Shown piece after piece: positions 19,961-29,900 of a stretch of 64,000 nucleotides of DNA. Positions within the stretch are counted from its first letter, which is position 1, and every line of letters begins with the position of its first letter. The position numbers were made by a program, and so were the translations under genes. Under the pieces are notes generated by a model. That model was not told where the DNA came from. It made no database searches and worked only from the letters and a program-made list of their open reading frames with translations. This stretch comes from Lepidostoma basale (lineage: Eukaryota > Arthropoda > Insecta > Trichoptera > Lepidostomatidae): contig JAHDVF020001331.1 of assembly GCA_022606425.2 (NCBI GenBank), forward strand, positions 186,001 through 250,000. The letters run 5' to 3'.

Positions 19961-20690
19961 ATTCTTCTTCTTCCTCTTCTTCCTCAGGCTGTTCCCGTCC
20001 ACTCCTGGACAAAGGCCTCCTCCATTCGCTTCCATATCACTCCGTCTCTGGTTTCAATCCTGGGATTGGTTTGCAGCAATTTCCTCTTTTCTTCTCTTCC
20101 ATTCTTCCCTGTCTTGTGGGGCTCTTTTGAAATCTGCATATGATGAGCAGCGCACGTCCACCAACATGTCCTTCAGGTATTCTCGGCGTGGGCGTCCCCT
20201 AGAGTTTGTCCCCTCGGTCATACCCTCCATTATGGCATGCAAGAGGCCTTCTTGTCGTATTAAATGGCTGATCCATCTTGCACGCCTTTCGGACAAGGTC
20301 CTGAGCAGGTGCCTTCCTCTTTCGATTCTTTGGAGAACCTCCTCATTTGTAATGTGGTCTCTCCAGAAAACTCCTAATAGTCTTCTATAGGACCATATCT
20401 CAAAAGCCTGCATTCAGGTTATTCCGACGGGTCTATTCAGACCATCCTTCCACCGTAGTTGTAGTCGCCTCGCACTTCTCTTAGCGGTCTACGGTCTTCA
20501 AGTTAGCAGTCTTTTTTCCATTTTTCATCTTAAATTCTGGCTACGTGACCTGCCCATTGCCATTTTAGAGTCACCACCCGGTGGATGATGACAGTGACCT
20601 TAGTTTTTTCTCTCACCGTATCGTTTCTGACTCTGTCTCTTTGGCTTATTCCTGACTTGGCTCGTTCCATGGCTGTCATAAACTAATCTG
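19960..20690 (-). pseudogene. LINE-D2 copy interrupted by LINE-E
   Basis: Minus strand, in two parts: 19960-20044 encodes the ...EAN..RPLSRSGRE-like end (complement CACTCCTGGACAAAGGCCTC), and 20413-20690 continues upstream (RPQLRWKDGL.., WQWAGHVARI, RVRNDTVREKTKVTVI). An uninterrupted sister copy at 57030-57431 shows the two parts join at CACTCTGTCCTGTG. Confidence 0.75.
20045..20412 (-). pseudogene. LINE-E nested in LINE-D2
   Basis: Minus-strand frame of about 119 codons: MQAFEIWSYRRLLGVFWRDH, ITNEEVLQRIERGRHLL, RRARWISHLIRQEGLLHAIM, GRPRREYLKDMLVDV and APQDREEWKRRKEEIA. Same motif order as the LINE-E copy at 42640, but a distinct subfamily. Long open frame. Confidence 0.75.
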
Positions 20691-21085
20691 ACTCAGTATA
20701 AGATATACCATAAATACTGTCCACAAATTGAAATGCGTGCAACGATCCATGGAGCGGCAAATGTTGGGCATAAGTCTGAGTGATACAAATACAGAAATCA
20801 GACGCTGAACAAAAGTCACCGATATTATGGATCGGATCGCAAAATTGAAATGGCAATGGGCAGGACACGTAGCCAGACAGCCAAGTTCAAGATGGACCCC
20901 CAAAGTCTTAAAGTGGAGGCCATGGGAAAACAAAAGGGGTGTCGGTCGGCCACAGAAGAGAAGGGCCGACGATATTGTTGTGGTCGCCGGGAAAAAATGG
21001 ATTGAAGCGGCACAGGATAGAGAAAAATGGAGACAGATGGAAGAGGCCTACATCCAGCAGTGGAGGTAAGGCTAAGAAGAAGAAT
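20690..21085 (+). pseudogene. LINE-D 3' end
   Basis: Encodes MERQMLGISLSDTNTEIRR, a stop, then MDRIAKLKWQWAGHVARQPS, RWTPKVLKWRPWENKRGVGR, PQKRRADDIVVVAGKKWIEA and MEEAYIQQWR with a stop. The tail is (AAG)n-like, AGAAGAAGAATAATAATT. The last ~80 codons are intact. Confidence 0.8.
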
Positions 21086-21134
21086 AATAATTAAATTCAG
21101 TTTAAAGATTAATGATATACGCAATTGATATATC

Positions 21135-21965
21135 TAAGCTAACTAACTAACTAACTAACCATCACGCCGTCTCCCCGAAGGGGTAGGCAGAAATAATAGA
21201 CTGCCACACCTTTCTTTCCTGACATATTTCTCTCGTTTCCTCAACATTCATACATCGTGTCATGCACGCGCGTCGATTTCTCTGACTCCTCACATGGCTG
21301 ACATTCAATATTTAATTTATTTGATCGTGCCACGTTTTCCTCGGTCTTCTTCTATTTCTGGTTCCATTTACATCATTAACATATAATTTTTTTACCATTC
21401 TTTCTTCATTCATTCTTTCCATATGTCCAAACCATCTTAATGATCCTTTCATTATTTTGTTCATGACACCATCATTCGCACCGCATTCACTTCTTATATT
21501 TTCATTCGACACTCTATCATACACAGAATATCCACACATTCGTCAGATAGATCTCATTTCTACTGCATTTATTCTACTTTCATCCTTTCTTTGCCAGTTC
21601 CATGCTTCGCTTCCATACATAAGGGTCGGTAAAAGAACACCATTGTGCACTGCCATTCTAGCTTTTTTGGATAGTTTTTTGTTTGCGATGACAACTTTAA
21701 CTGCACCATTCACTTTGTTGCCTGCCCCAACTCTTTTTTCAATATCCCTCTCCACTCGCCCATCTCTTGTAAACATACTACCTAAATACACGAACTCAAC
21801 TACTTGCTCCAAATTTTCACCATTCACGCTAATGGTGCAGACTGTCATGGTTTCTTCCTTTTCAAAAATCATTACCTTGGACTTATTAACATTCATCATC
21901 AGATCATTTCGCATGCATACCTCATACATACAATTCACCAGGACTTGTAGTCTTTATATCTAAGC
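21135..21965 (-). pseudogene. LINE-A1, longest C-terminal copy
   Basis: Minus strand from about 21950: VCMRNDLMMNVNKSKVMIFE, VSVNGENLEQVVEFVYLGSMF-like segment, DIEKRVGAGNKVNGAVKVVI, GVLLPTLMYGSEAWNWQRKD, then after one frame change MCGYSVYDRVSNENIRSECG, MKGSLRWFGHMERMNEERMV and RRPRKTWHDQIN. It ends in the TTCG-loop signature and (GTTA)4 at 21137. It begins just downstream of the YxDD box. Confidence 0.85.
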
Positions 21966-22490
21966 TGTGGAAATAATGGCATGAATTCAAAATTATATGA
22001 TTTTTTTTTTCTGTTGGTTTGTTAAATATATGCATTATGCATACACGATACTGCTCACAAAATTACATTCAAACAATGTCAGATTGTAAAAAAAATGTTA
22101 ACGCTCCGTTACGAGTATCGCAGACGTAATGATGATGACTGCAATCAAGGTATGCACGAGGTTCGTTGCATTTCATGCTTTTATTGCAGTTTTATACGCA
22201 TGCGTGTCATTTGGAATAATTGAAACTTTGCAGGGGTGAACTGTTATTAATACTAAATGGCGTCTGAGACTGAAGATAGAATAAAGAATAAAATATAATT
22301 ATTATATACAATATAATAGAGCACATAAAATATTAATAATAAAATAAGTTTGTGGTTCAAAAATGAACCAATGGATGGATAAACCAAAAGGGGAGGCCAA
22401 CCAAAGGAATAAAATATATAACATTTATTTAAATTCAGTAATATTAAAAACAACAATATATTTTTCAAACATAGTACATAAACATGTCAG
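21965..22490. other. No gene recognised
   Basis: AT-rich, with a pyrimidine/purine-poor run. No family match seen. Confidence 0.4.
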
Positions 22491-22895
22491 ATGTAATCAA
22501 TTTAAATTCCATTGTGTGTGGTAGAACGATGTACGACAGAATCTCAAATGCTGATATTAGGAAGGAATGTAGAGCGAAAGAAGGTATTATGAACAAAATT
22601 ATGAAAGGTTCGCTGCGTTGGTTCGGACATATGGAGCGCATGGGTGAAGAAAGAATGGTTAAAAAAGTATACGTTAACGATGTAAATGGAGTAAGGAGTC
22701 GAGGTAGACCGAGGAAAACATGGCATGACCAAATAAATCAAACATTAAAGGTCAGAAGCCGGAAGAATCGACGTGCGTGTATGACTCGATGTATGAATGT
22801 GGAGGAATCTAGAGAGGTATGTTAGGATAGAGTAGTGTGGCGGTCAATTCTCTCTGCCTACCCCTGCGGGGAAACGGCGTGATGGTTTGTTGTTG
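22490..22895 (+). pseudogene. LINE-A2, well-preserved 3' end
   Basis: Open for about 113 codons: CGRTMYDRISNADIRKECRA, KIMKGSLRWFGHMERMGEER, MVKKVYVNDVNGVRSRGRPR, KTWHDQINQTLKV and ACMTRCMNVEESREVC. The 3' signature carries a TGCG loop (CCCCTGCGGGGAAACGGCGT) and a GTTGTT-rich tail. Confidence 0.85.
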
Positions 22896-22944
22896 TTTTT
22901 TTGTTGTGTTGTTGGTTTTGAAAACATAATGCTCCTAAATTACT

Positions 22945-23225
22945 TTAATAATAATAATAATAATAATATGCTAATTTTTGAAGCGCCGCTTTTTGTGATG
23001 TAATCACCTCAAGGGCGCATTAAGACGTGTTTCAAATCTAAATGTGAACGCGATCGATTAGAAAGTATAATAGAACAAAATATGCAATTTTTAAATGGGG
23101 TATGAAATATGAAAAATATGGGTTTTCAGCTTAGATCTGAAGTCTGTCGGATCATTTATGCATCGAGGTGTGAAGGAAGATTGTTCCAAGCTGATGGACC
23201 GACTTTAATATCAATATTTAAATTT
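22945..23225 (-). pseudogene. LINE-H 3' end with (AAT)n
   Basis: Minus strand: (ATT)n at 22951-22973, then the UTR (AAGCGCCGCTTTTTGTGATG, TCACCTCAAGGGCGC), then a decayed coding end FKL.SDRLQI. The UTR matches the LINE-H copies at 35030 and 43800. Confidence 0.65.
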
Positions 23226-23284
23226 AAATAATTATTTGTCTTTTTCTTTTTTATGCACTTTGTATTATGTATACAACAATAACT

Positions 23285-23750
23285 TTAAAAAAAAAGGAAT
23301 TATATATCAGACATGTTTCAGTCAACCGGTTCTTCTTCAGTGATACATATAATACAGACACTTTTTAAAATATTATAAAATTGTTTACAAATATTATCAG
23401 TTTTTAAAAGATGTTATAAAGATTTATTTTGGAACGTTTATGCTTGAAATTTTGCATATTAATAATAAAAATATAACTTTGAGCAATCTTGAAATTTTAG
23501 AAAATAAAAAAGCTATTAAAAATAAAGAAAATATTATAAGTAATCAAATAAATTTAACGTCATTTCCAATATTTGATTTATTTCCTTTGTCGTAATTACC
23601 TGAACCCCAATAAGAACTTAAAATTTTTATTTTAAAATTAAAATTGATTCATAATATTTGTTGTAACAAAAGCATAAACGTTCCAAAATAAATCTTTATA
23701 ACATCTGTCAAAACAGATTATATTTGTAAACAATTTTATAATATTTTTGA
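23285..23750. repeat. HH5 Penelope-like hairpin element
   Basis: A hammerhead-like core at 23300-23352 is followed by arms of about 80 bp (23366-23450 and 23660-23747) that are inverted copies of each other, including AAATTGTTTACAAATAT and AGATTTATTTTGGAACGTTTATGC. A roughly 210-bp AT-rich centre separates the arms. The only copy in this window. Confidence 0.65.
23300..23352 (-). ncRNA. Hammerhead ribozyme-like motif (HH5)
   Basis: The minus strand reads TGTATCA, CTGAAGA, AGAACCGGTTGACT, GAAA, CATGT, C, TGATATA. CTGAAGA fits CUGANGA; GAAA and C17 are present. Helix I (TATCA/TGATA, extendable) closes directly on both sides of the core. Stem III is the self-complementary ACATGT, as in the dimeric hammerheads of Penelope-like elements. 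Stem II pairs AG/CT and AA/TT with a GA bulge, so it is weak. Best candidate in the window. Confidence 0.55.
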
Positions 23751-23764
23751 GAGAAGGATTTTTT

Positions 23765-23867
23765 AAGAAAAAGATAGTGCCGCACCGGTCAAAATGTGAA
23801 AGTCCACTATTTCTGTCTACCCTTTCAGAGAGACGGCGTGATGGTTAGTTAGTTAGTTAGTTATATT
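23765..23867 (+). repeat. SINE-S tail
   Basis: GTGCCGCACCGGTCAAAATG to GAGACGGCGTGATGGTTAGT and (TTAG)4. The GTGCCGCA.CGGT piece is the end of the SINE-S core, so this is SINE-S rather than LINE-A. Confidence 0.75.
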
Positions 23868-23929
23868 TTATGTGATATTTTGAAAAGGTGAGTTTTTAGG
23901 TTAGTTTTAAAATCAGTCGGATTGTCAAT

Positions 23930-24195
23930 GCATCTGTCATGGAGCATATTCCAGTATGCCACCTGCCACTGCGAATTCTCGATCTCAGAAATTTGTCCGG
24001 GGGTTGCGCTTTGGCTCAACTAATCTGCCTATTGCCGAGGAGTTTGCTGATCGAAACGTAAATTGCCGGAAGTTAGGGCTATCAGCAATACAAAGTTCAG
24101 ATATATAGGCTGGTGCCATTCCGTGAAGCGCTTTAATACCGTCCAGCATAGTTTTAACTGAATTCTTTCAGGACACTTTTTCAGGAGTCAGCGAA
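23930..24195 (-). pseudogene. LINE-H C-terminal fragment
   Basis: Minus strand encodes IKALHGMAPAYISELCIADS, frameshifts, SSAIGRL and EFAVAGGILEYAP, matching the LINE-H copy at 43979. Decayed. Confidence 0.7.
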
Positions 24196-24570
24196 GACAA
24201 ACCATCTCATAACATTATATCAGAGAAATAACAGAACAGATTCCTAAATAAAGAAGAAATAGAACACGATGATTATCTAATAATATTAATAATTGAATAG
24301 TTTTCATATTTGTGAACTATTAGCGCCATCTTGTGAAAACGATATTAAACTTTAATTAGATTCTAACTAAATTCTAATAAGATATTGTTCTATAGTTTCA
24401 AACCCCTATATTAATTCAAATTGCGCGTTTTGATCATAGGTGTAATATGTTTCTTATAGGAACATTTCAAAAAGTTTTTTTGTAATATTATAGTAGGTAC
24501 CTACGTAAAAAAAAATTCATTTTGTGATTAAATTAAATTAAAATAATAATGAAATAAAACGACTTTTTTA
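24195..24570. other. No gene recognised
   Basis: AT-rich with scattered TA repeats. The patch TATTAGCGCCATCTTGTGAA has no match elsewhere in the window. Confidence 0.35.
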
Positions 24571-24574
24571 TCAA

Positions 24575-24680
24575 CAACACACCCTTATTGTCTTTATTTC
24601 AACAGCAACCGGTTTCGCTAGGTTAGCTGGCATCGACAGACTGGTGACACTGTTATAAACTTGCTCCTTTATATACAGAC
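24575..24680 (-). repeat. HH2 hairpin fragment
   Basis: Minus strand: CAGTGTCACCAGTCTGTCGA, TGCCAGCTAACCTAGC, GAAACCGGTTGCTG. Stem II is imperfect (GCCAG/CTAGC). It adjoins the HH1 copy on its right. Confidence 0.6.
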
Positions 24681-24739
24681 AGATCAGAAAAATTCTCCAT
24701 TGTTTGACCGAAACACTATGATACCTTAACATTTTAAAC

Positions 24740-24930
24740 TGTTTAATTAAATCACTTTGTTTTTTGTATCACAATTGTATTTTATTTTACGCGACAGCTG
24801 TCTCATCAACCTATGTTGACATCATCAGGTGTTACAATAACAATACAATAACTAGGATGATAAAACAGCTGTCGCGTAAAATAAAATACAATTGTGATAC
24901 AAAAACAAAGTGTTAATTTAACAGTTTAAT
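24740..24930. repeat. HH1 palindromic repeat
   Basis: Left arm 24744-24801 (CACTTTGTTTTTTGTATCAC, TTTTACGCGACAGCTG) and right arm 24865-24925 are nearly perfect inverted copies around a central TGTTACAATAACAATACAAT. Other copies at 48120, 53840, 54961 and 63860. Confidence 0.75.
24790..24836 (-). ncRNA. Hammerhead-like core (HH1)
   Basis: Minus strand: AACAC, CTGATGA, T, GTCAAC-ATAG-GTTGAT, GAGACAGCTGTC, GCGT. CTGATGA is canonical and stem II has six pairs (one G-T). GAAA is mutated to GAGA here but intact at 48190 and 54984. ACAGCTGT is self-complementary, followed by C17. Confidence 0.5.
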
Positions 24931-25149
24931 ATCAAAATTCTATACAAAAATATAATATCAAAATAATTATGTAATTTTTTTTTTAATAGGAATTCATATT
25001 AAAGTTATTAATGCCATTTCAAAGCTACATTTAAAATGACATTAATATCAATCTTTAAATTTAGTGAATTTTACATAATTATTTTAATACAATTATTGTA
25101 TAGAGTCTTATATTTGTATTTATTATATTTCTTCCTCCTCTTTTTTTTC

Positions 25150-25305
25150 GTCACTCTAGTCTGGATTTTTCATATTTTGGTCGGTATTCTATCATACATT
25201 GTTTTCCAGTACATAATCCTGGATGATTTCATTTTTATGGCATTCATCCTATATTTATCCTTCTTTTGCCAGCTCAAATCTTCACTTTCATATACTAAAC
25301 ATCAA
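25150..25305 (-). pseudogene. LINE-A fragment, decayed
   Basis: The minus strand matches KDE.NAIKMKSSRIMYWKTM, Y.RIPTKI (RISN region); the complementary strand shows TTTTCCAGTACATAATCCTG and CTTCTTTTGCCAGC. No tail. Confidence 0.45.
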
Positions 25306-25324
25306 AAATAAATTTCGCCATTTT

Positions 25325-25475
25325 ATAGTCACGTGAATTCTTCACCAGACCATAGAAAGTGTAACAATCACACTACCATCGCCGAGAATCGAACCTGGGA
25401 CCTTCGGTACGGCAATCAGAGCTGTTACCATACTGCAGTGAAGGTCCAGTCTGGTCTAATTATGAAATAAATAAA
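25325..25475 (-). mobile_element. tRNA-derived SINE copy
   Basis: The minus strand carries a good pol III B box (CCCAGGTTCGATTCTCGG) downstream of a damaged A-box region, then GATGGTAGTGTGATTGTTAC, TCTGGTGAAGAATTCACGTG and AATAAAA-like end. The same unit is at 37290 with an intact A box. Confidence 0.65.
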
Positions 25476-25950
25476 AATTTAAAATTAATTGTTCAATAAA
25501 GCGTTTCTTTAAAAACAGGTTCTTAATGAGGTCTGTTCTTAAGCAAAAAATTACATTTCTGAAGGATGCGACATGTTACTTTTGACGTTAACCAACGTAG
25601 TCCAGGCGCAGCTAGTAGCCTTTAGAAACGCACTACAGGTGCATGACCAATAATTAATAAATCATCACGCTATATCCACAAAGCGGTAGTCAGAGAACAC
25701 ATACAGAAAGCCGTTTATAATACGAGTATAATAATGCTATGATGGCAGTGCACAAAAGTGGTCATTTGTGAATGTGAAACATGGAACTCGCAAAAGAAGA
25801 ATGCAAGTATAATAAATGTAGAAGAAATTAACCAGTTGATTGTAAGACCTGACAATGCTAACATCGGCTAGCGAAACAGTTGCCTCGACAATATACGAGT
25901 ATAATCAATTGTGATATTTTTAACAAAGTTTTTTTATTTAAACAGGTTAT
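25475..25950. other. No gene; short LINE-A tail-like patch
   Basis: 25660-25705 (AATCATCACGCTATATCCAC) is a badly decayed minus-strand LINE-A tail, and 25740-25800 resembles LINE-A around AATGTGAAACATGGAACTCG. Nothing else found. Confidence 0.35.
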
Positions 25951-26300
25951 AATATTGAATGAAGCTAGTGTAGAGTGAACTAAAATATGTAAAGATAAGC
26001 GAGGGACTCTAGCATATACACAAGTTCCAAAAATTTGTCAGATGTGGTGGTCATAAAAAGGGCGGAATGGGGAATGTTGTTAAACATAAAGCGATCGCTC
26101 AACCCAACCAATGACAGGTCATAAGTCCTGTAAGCGCCTCGGCCACCACATTCTGTTCCCAGAAAAACAATTTACATCTTCGTCTCTATTGAAAAACAAT
26201 TAATCCTTATAAAAAAAATATTATCCGTAATGTGCAAAATCCAGTATTTGTCTACAAGAATTTGTAAACATTCAAAATGTTAAATATAAAAGTGTTTCCG
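25950..26300. repeat. MITE-1 copy
   Basis: GAAGCTAGTGTAGAGTGAAC, AGTTCCAAAAATTTGTCAGA, GGGGAATGTTGTTAAACATA, AAGCGATCGCTCAACCCAAC, AAGTCCTGTAAGCGCCTCGG, then the end TCCAGTATTTGTCTACAAGA. The end matches the hairpin arms at 53464-53675. Confidence 0.7.
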
Positions 26301-26334
26301 ACAAAATAATGGATTATTAAATCTGTATTTGAAT

Positions 26335-26745
26335 TAGGGTCAAATGCAAATATTATATAAGAAGTGAATGCAATGCGAATGAAAGTATTATGATCAAAAT
26401 AATGAAAGGGTCTTAAAGGATGAAAGTAGGTTAAATGCCGTAGAAATGATATCACTGAGGAGAACGTGCGGGAAAACGATATATGATAGAATACCGAACG
26501 ACGAAATAAGAAAGAAATGTAAGGCAGATGACTGCATCATGGATAAAATTAAAAAGGATCCCTGAGATGGTTTTAACATTTGAAACGAACGGACGAAAGA
26601 AGACCGGTTAAAATGCTGTATACAAGCAGTGTGAGTGGAAAGAGAAGTCGTGGAAGACCAAGGAAAGGATGGTATGACCAAATTAATCAAATACTGATAG
26701 GCGGCCACATTCAAAATCGGAAAAATCAACGAGCATTCATGTTAC
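26335..26745 (+). pseudogene. LINE-A3 fragment with a duplicated start
   Basis: A short A1-like piece (RSECNANESIMIKIMKGS) runs into a second start (DERRLNAVEMISLRRTCGKT, RIPNDEIRKKCKADDCIMDK) and continues as an A3 copy: RPVKMLYTSSVSGKRSRGRP, RKGWYDQIN, GGHIQNRKNQRAFM. The 3' tail is missing and replaced by a minus-strand LINE-D2 piece (26745-26810). Confidence 0.7.
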
Positions 26746-26809
26746 CATTCGCTTCCATGTCACTCTGTCTTGTGCAGATGTCTGTTCAGATCATCAATTC
26801 TCTATCAAT

Positions 26810-28000
26810 TCTCTTTGCCGTTTTTTATGTATATTTGCAATATTCATATAATATTTACCATATATCACTGATGTGTCCGAAACATACTTGTTTTTTTTAA
26901 TTTTTTTTTTAATTTTAAGAAGTTAAAATAAGGGAAACATTGTTATATAATCCGCAACACAAAGTTATGGCGAATATAGAATAAATACATATGTTTTTAA
27001 TTTTAAATACAATTTCTATAATTTCTTATTGGAAATTTCCAACACAGTTCATTTTACTGGTCCGATACTGATTTGACTATAGGTTAGTTTCTATTCTACG
27101 ATAACAAAAAAAAGTTATTTTAAAGTTCATATTGTGCTTAGCACGGAAGCAAAAACTACATCAAACAACATAATAAACCACATTCAGCTGCCGAGTTTAC
27201 AAAGAATCGCAGTTACCAGCTTTTTGAAACTCTCCGACTTGTGACACATTTTTTACCCTCACTAGGTATCCGGCGATCAAACAGAATAAAAAATCAAAAA
27301 ATGCATCCGCCACTTCATTGTTGTATGCAATGACACTCTCTTTTACGTCCACAAATTGAAAGAATCTTAAAATAAAATAAAAAAAACGCATTTATCGGTG
27401 TCTTCTTATACACCGACGGCTTGAATACGGCGATGGGTTACAGTCGCCGCCTAAAAAAATAGAACCAATTCATTCATTGTGAAACAAGGGTGTAAAAAAA
27501 GTATAATTCCCCTTCAAGCGCCACTTTTTACATGGTTAATGCTCACGGACCACGCTAGGAGTGAACTTAATCGATTTAAAAATCGATGGCAAGCTTTTTA
27601 AGGTGAACTCCTAAGAAAAATAACGTACTCGGTGATAAAAAATGTGTTAGGGCTTAATTCGAACAAATGGTTTTTAGTAATACTTTGTGGAATTCGTAAT
27701 AAAAGATGTTTGAATGCAGGAGAACCCAGTGGAACATGTCACAAAAAACTAGAATTTACAATGGGAAAATTTGGACTCGACTGAATCTAAGTGGATAACT
27801 AAAGGTATCTAATCGTATTTAGTTCAAATGACAGTTTATTTTTGAATGTTTAAGTATTTTTTGGATGGAACGTAATGGTTTGTAACAAAATCAATTAAAT
27901 GTTTCATTGAAAACATTGCATGATGGGAACAGAGGTATAAAATACATTTTTATATTCTTATTGTTAAAACAACGTCTCCAAAGATTTTGTGATGTCTTTG
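26810..28000. other. No gene recognised
   Basis: Mostly unique AT-rich DNA. 26945-26990 (ATCCGCAACACAAAGTTATG) recurs at 29440 and, inverted, near 46565, marking another small dispersed repeat. 27395-27450 is locally GC-richer. No coding evidence. Confidence 0.35.
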
Positions 28001-28004
28001 ACCA

Positions 28005-28081
28005 GTCCAGAGGTCCATGGAAAGACAAATGTTAGGCGTATGTCTAAAAGACAAAATAAGAAATGAAGAAATAAGACTAGG
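28005..28081 (+). pseudogene. LINE-D, left part of split copy
   Basis: SRGPWKDKC-like (MERQMLGVCLKDKIRNEEIRL) piece. It continues at 28571 as GCRTKVIDIVDLVAKQKWQW; the two parts flank a LINE-C insertion. Confidence 0.7.
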
Positions 28082-28560
28082 AGACTTCGGCGATATCGGG
28101 TTGTCTCAAGGATATAATATGGAAAAACAAGTATTTGAGAACTGACAGTAAGGTCAGAATACTCGTATATAAAACCTGCGTAAGGCCTATACTGACATTG
28201 AGACCAGAGCGGATACCACAAGAACGAAGGCTAAGAGTACGGGTGGCAGAGATGAGGACGCTGAGGATGATAGCAGGAAGGGCTATTCGAGATAGGGTGA
28301 GGAACACGGCCATCCACTAGATCTGCAAGGTAGAAGTGAGATGGGGCAGACAACACAGAGGATACTGGAATGCGTACGTGCAGAGGATGGATCCCACCAG
28401 AATCATTCACGCTGTGGCGCATCAGATTTCTGCCGGCTGACGTCCCCCCGGAAGACCGCCGATAAAATGGAGAGATAGTTGGGAGTCAACCTCCCAAGAG
28501 AGGCCAGCCTGATTTCAGGAACAAACCAAAGGTCTATAAGGAGAAGAAGAAGAAGAAGCA
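28082..28560 (+). pseudogene. LINE-C inserted in LINE-D
   Basis: Encodes MRTDSKVRILVYKTCVRPIL, RVAEMRTLRMIAGRAIRDRV, NTAI, WGRQHRGYWNAYVQRMDPTR, frameshifts and a (GAA)n tail (28540-28560). AGAAATAAGA precedes it and is repeated after the tail, indicating a target duplication of roughly 8-12 bp (its exact edge is blurred by the tail). Confidence 0.75.
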
Positions 28561-28570
28561 GAAGAAGAAG

Positions 28571-28850
28571 AAATAAGATGCCGAACAAAAGTCATAGACA
28601 TAGTAGACCTTGTCGCTAAGCAGAAATGGCAGTGGGCAGGTCATGTCGCCAGACAGGGAACAGAGCGATGGGCACCCAGAGTCTTAGAGGATAGAAAAAG
28701 AGGAGTGTGTCGACCCAAAAAAATATGGACCGACGACATTATCCTTGTCGCGGGTAGAATGTGGCAAAGAAAAGCCCAAGATAGAGTGGAGTGGAAAAAT
28801 ATGGAGGAGGCCTATATCCAGCAGTGGAGAGATGGCTAAGGAAGAGAAGA
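28571..28850 (+). pseudogene. LINE-D, right part of split copy
   Basis: KQKWQWAGHVARQGTERWAP, RVLEDRKRGVCRPKKIWTDD, IILVAGRMWQRKAQDRVEWK and MEEAYIQQWRDG with a stop. Complete at its 3' end. Confidence 0.8.
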
Positions 28851-28853
28851 GAC

Positions 28854-28985
28854 CAGTGGTTCCCAAAGTGGTCTGTATGGACCCCAATGGGGTCCGCGGA
28901 AAAATAAAATTGATCTGGGGGCCCCTGAACAGCGTCAGGGGGTCCCGGATATTTTTCGAACTTTTATTTTTAGCTTCCATACAAA
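28854..28985 (+). mobile_element. Possible hAT-type element end
   Basis: Starts CAGTGGTTCCCAAAGTGGTC, like the CAGTGGTTCTCAAAC termini of many animal hAT elements, followed by GGACCCCAATGGGGTCCGCG and GGGGGCCCCTGAACAGCGTC. No matching inverted end was found, so it is probably truncated at the following LINE-A. Confidence 0.5.
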
Positions 28986-28989
28986 AGGG

Positions 28990-29268
28990 GTGTTATGAAT
29001 AAAATAATGAAAGGGTCGTTAAGATGGTTTGGACACATGGAAATAATGAGTGAAGAGAATGGTGAAGAAGGTATATGTAAATGACGTAAACGGAGCTAGA
29101 AATAGAGGAAGGACGAGGAAAACGTGGCACGATCAAATCAATCAATTATGGAATGTCGGCCACGCGATGAGTCGGAGAAATCGACGTGCGTTCATTACAG
29201 GATGTATGAATGTTGAGGAATCAAGAGAAGTATGCTATTCTTTCTGCGATGGTTGGTTAGTTTTTTTA
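28990..29268 (+). pseudogene. LINE-A1 fragment
   Basis: GVMNKIMKGSLRWFGHME, a frameshift, KRMVKKVYVNDVNGARNRGR, TRKTWHDQINQLWNVGH and CMNVEESREV. The end has lost most of the 3' signature (CTATTCTTTCTGCGATGGTTGGTTAG). Confidence 0.75.
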
Positions 29269-29269
29269 A

Positions 29270-29900
29270 ATATTTAAACAATTTTTTCATAAATATGGTC
29301 AGTTTTGACAGATGTCAAAAATTAGTTTTATGCATTTGTTGTTACAAATATTTTGGTAAAATCTAAAATATTCCATTTTAAATTTTATTTATATTTTAAA
29401 TAAAGTGTTACAAAGTAAAAAAATATAGTTCAATTATTAATCCGCAATACAAAGTTATGGTGAATATAGATCATGAATGATTAATATAGTCACACCGCAT
29501 GTTAAGTGTTTCACAATTAAATTATAATGTAAATGCGATTATTTTGGCGGTTTTAAGAGATTTTTATTTAAATAAAAATATAAATAGTATTATACGAGTA
29601 GTAACAATATTTTTCGCCTTGCGAGGGCATCTCAAACTAAACCTAATCGCCACACTCAAGGGACAAACCTGTTTAGCTCTAAAAACAATGTTTTAGTATC
29701 GTTTTTATTTGTATGAATTTTTAATACGAGATCGATCGTAGACCAAATGTCACACTATTTGACCTATATAGAATCACAAAACAACGTAAAGAATTCACCC
29801 CCCTGCTATCATCTATTGCTTCATATAAATGCCGATAAAAGCATAAGCGGGGCGTTTTAGAGATCTGCTTATAACAATAAGTCAAAAGGCCTAATCTACG
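29270..29900. other. No gene recognised
   Basis: AT-rich. 29440-29475 repeats the ATCCGCAATACAAAGTTATG patch. Minus-strand frame 29721-29975 shows no domain. Confidence 0.35.
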
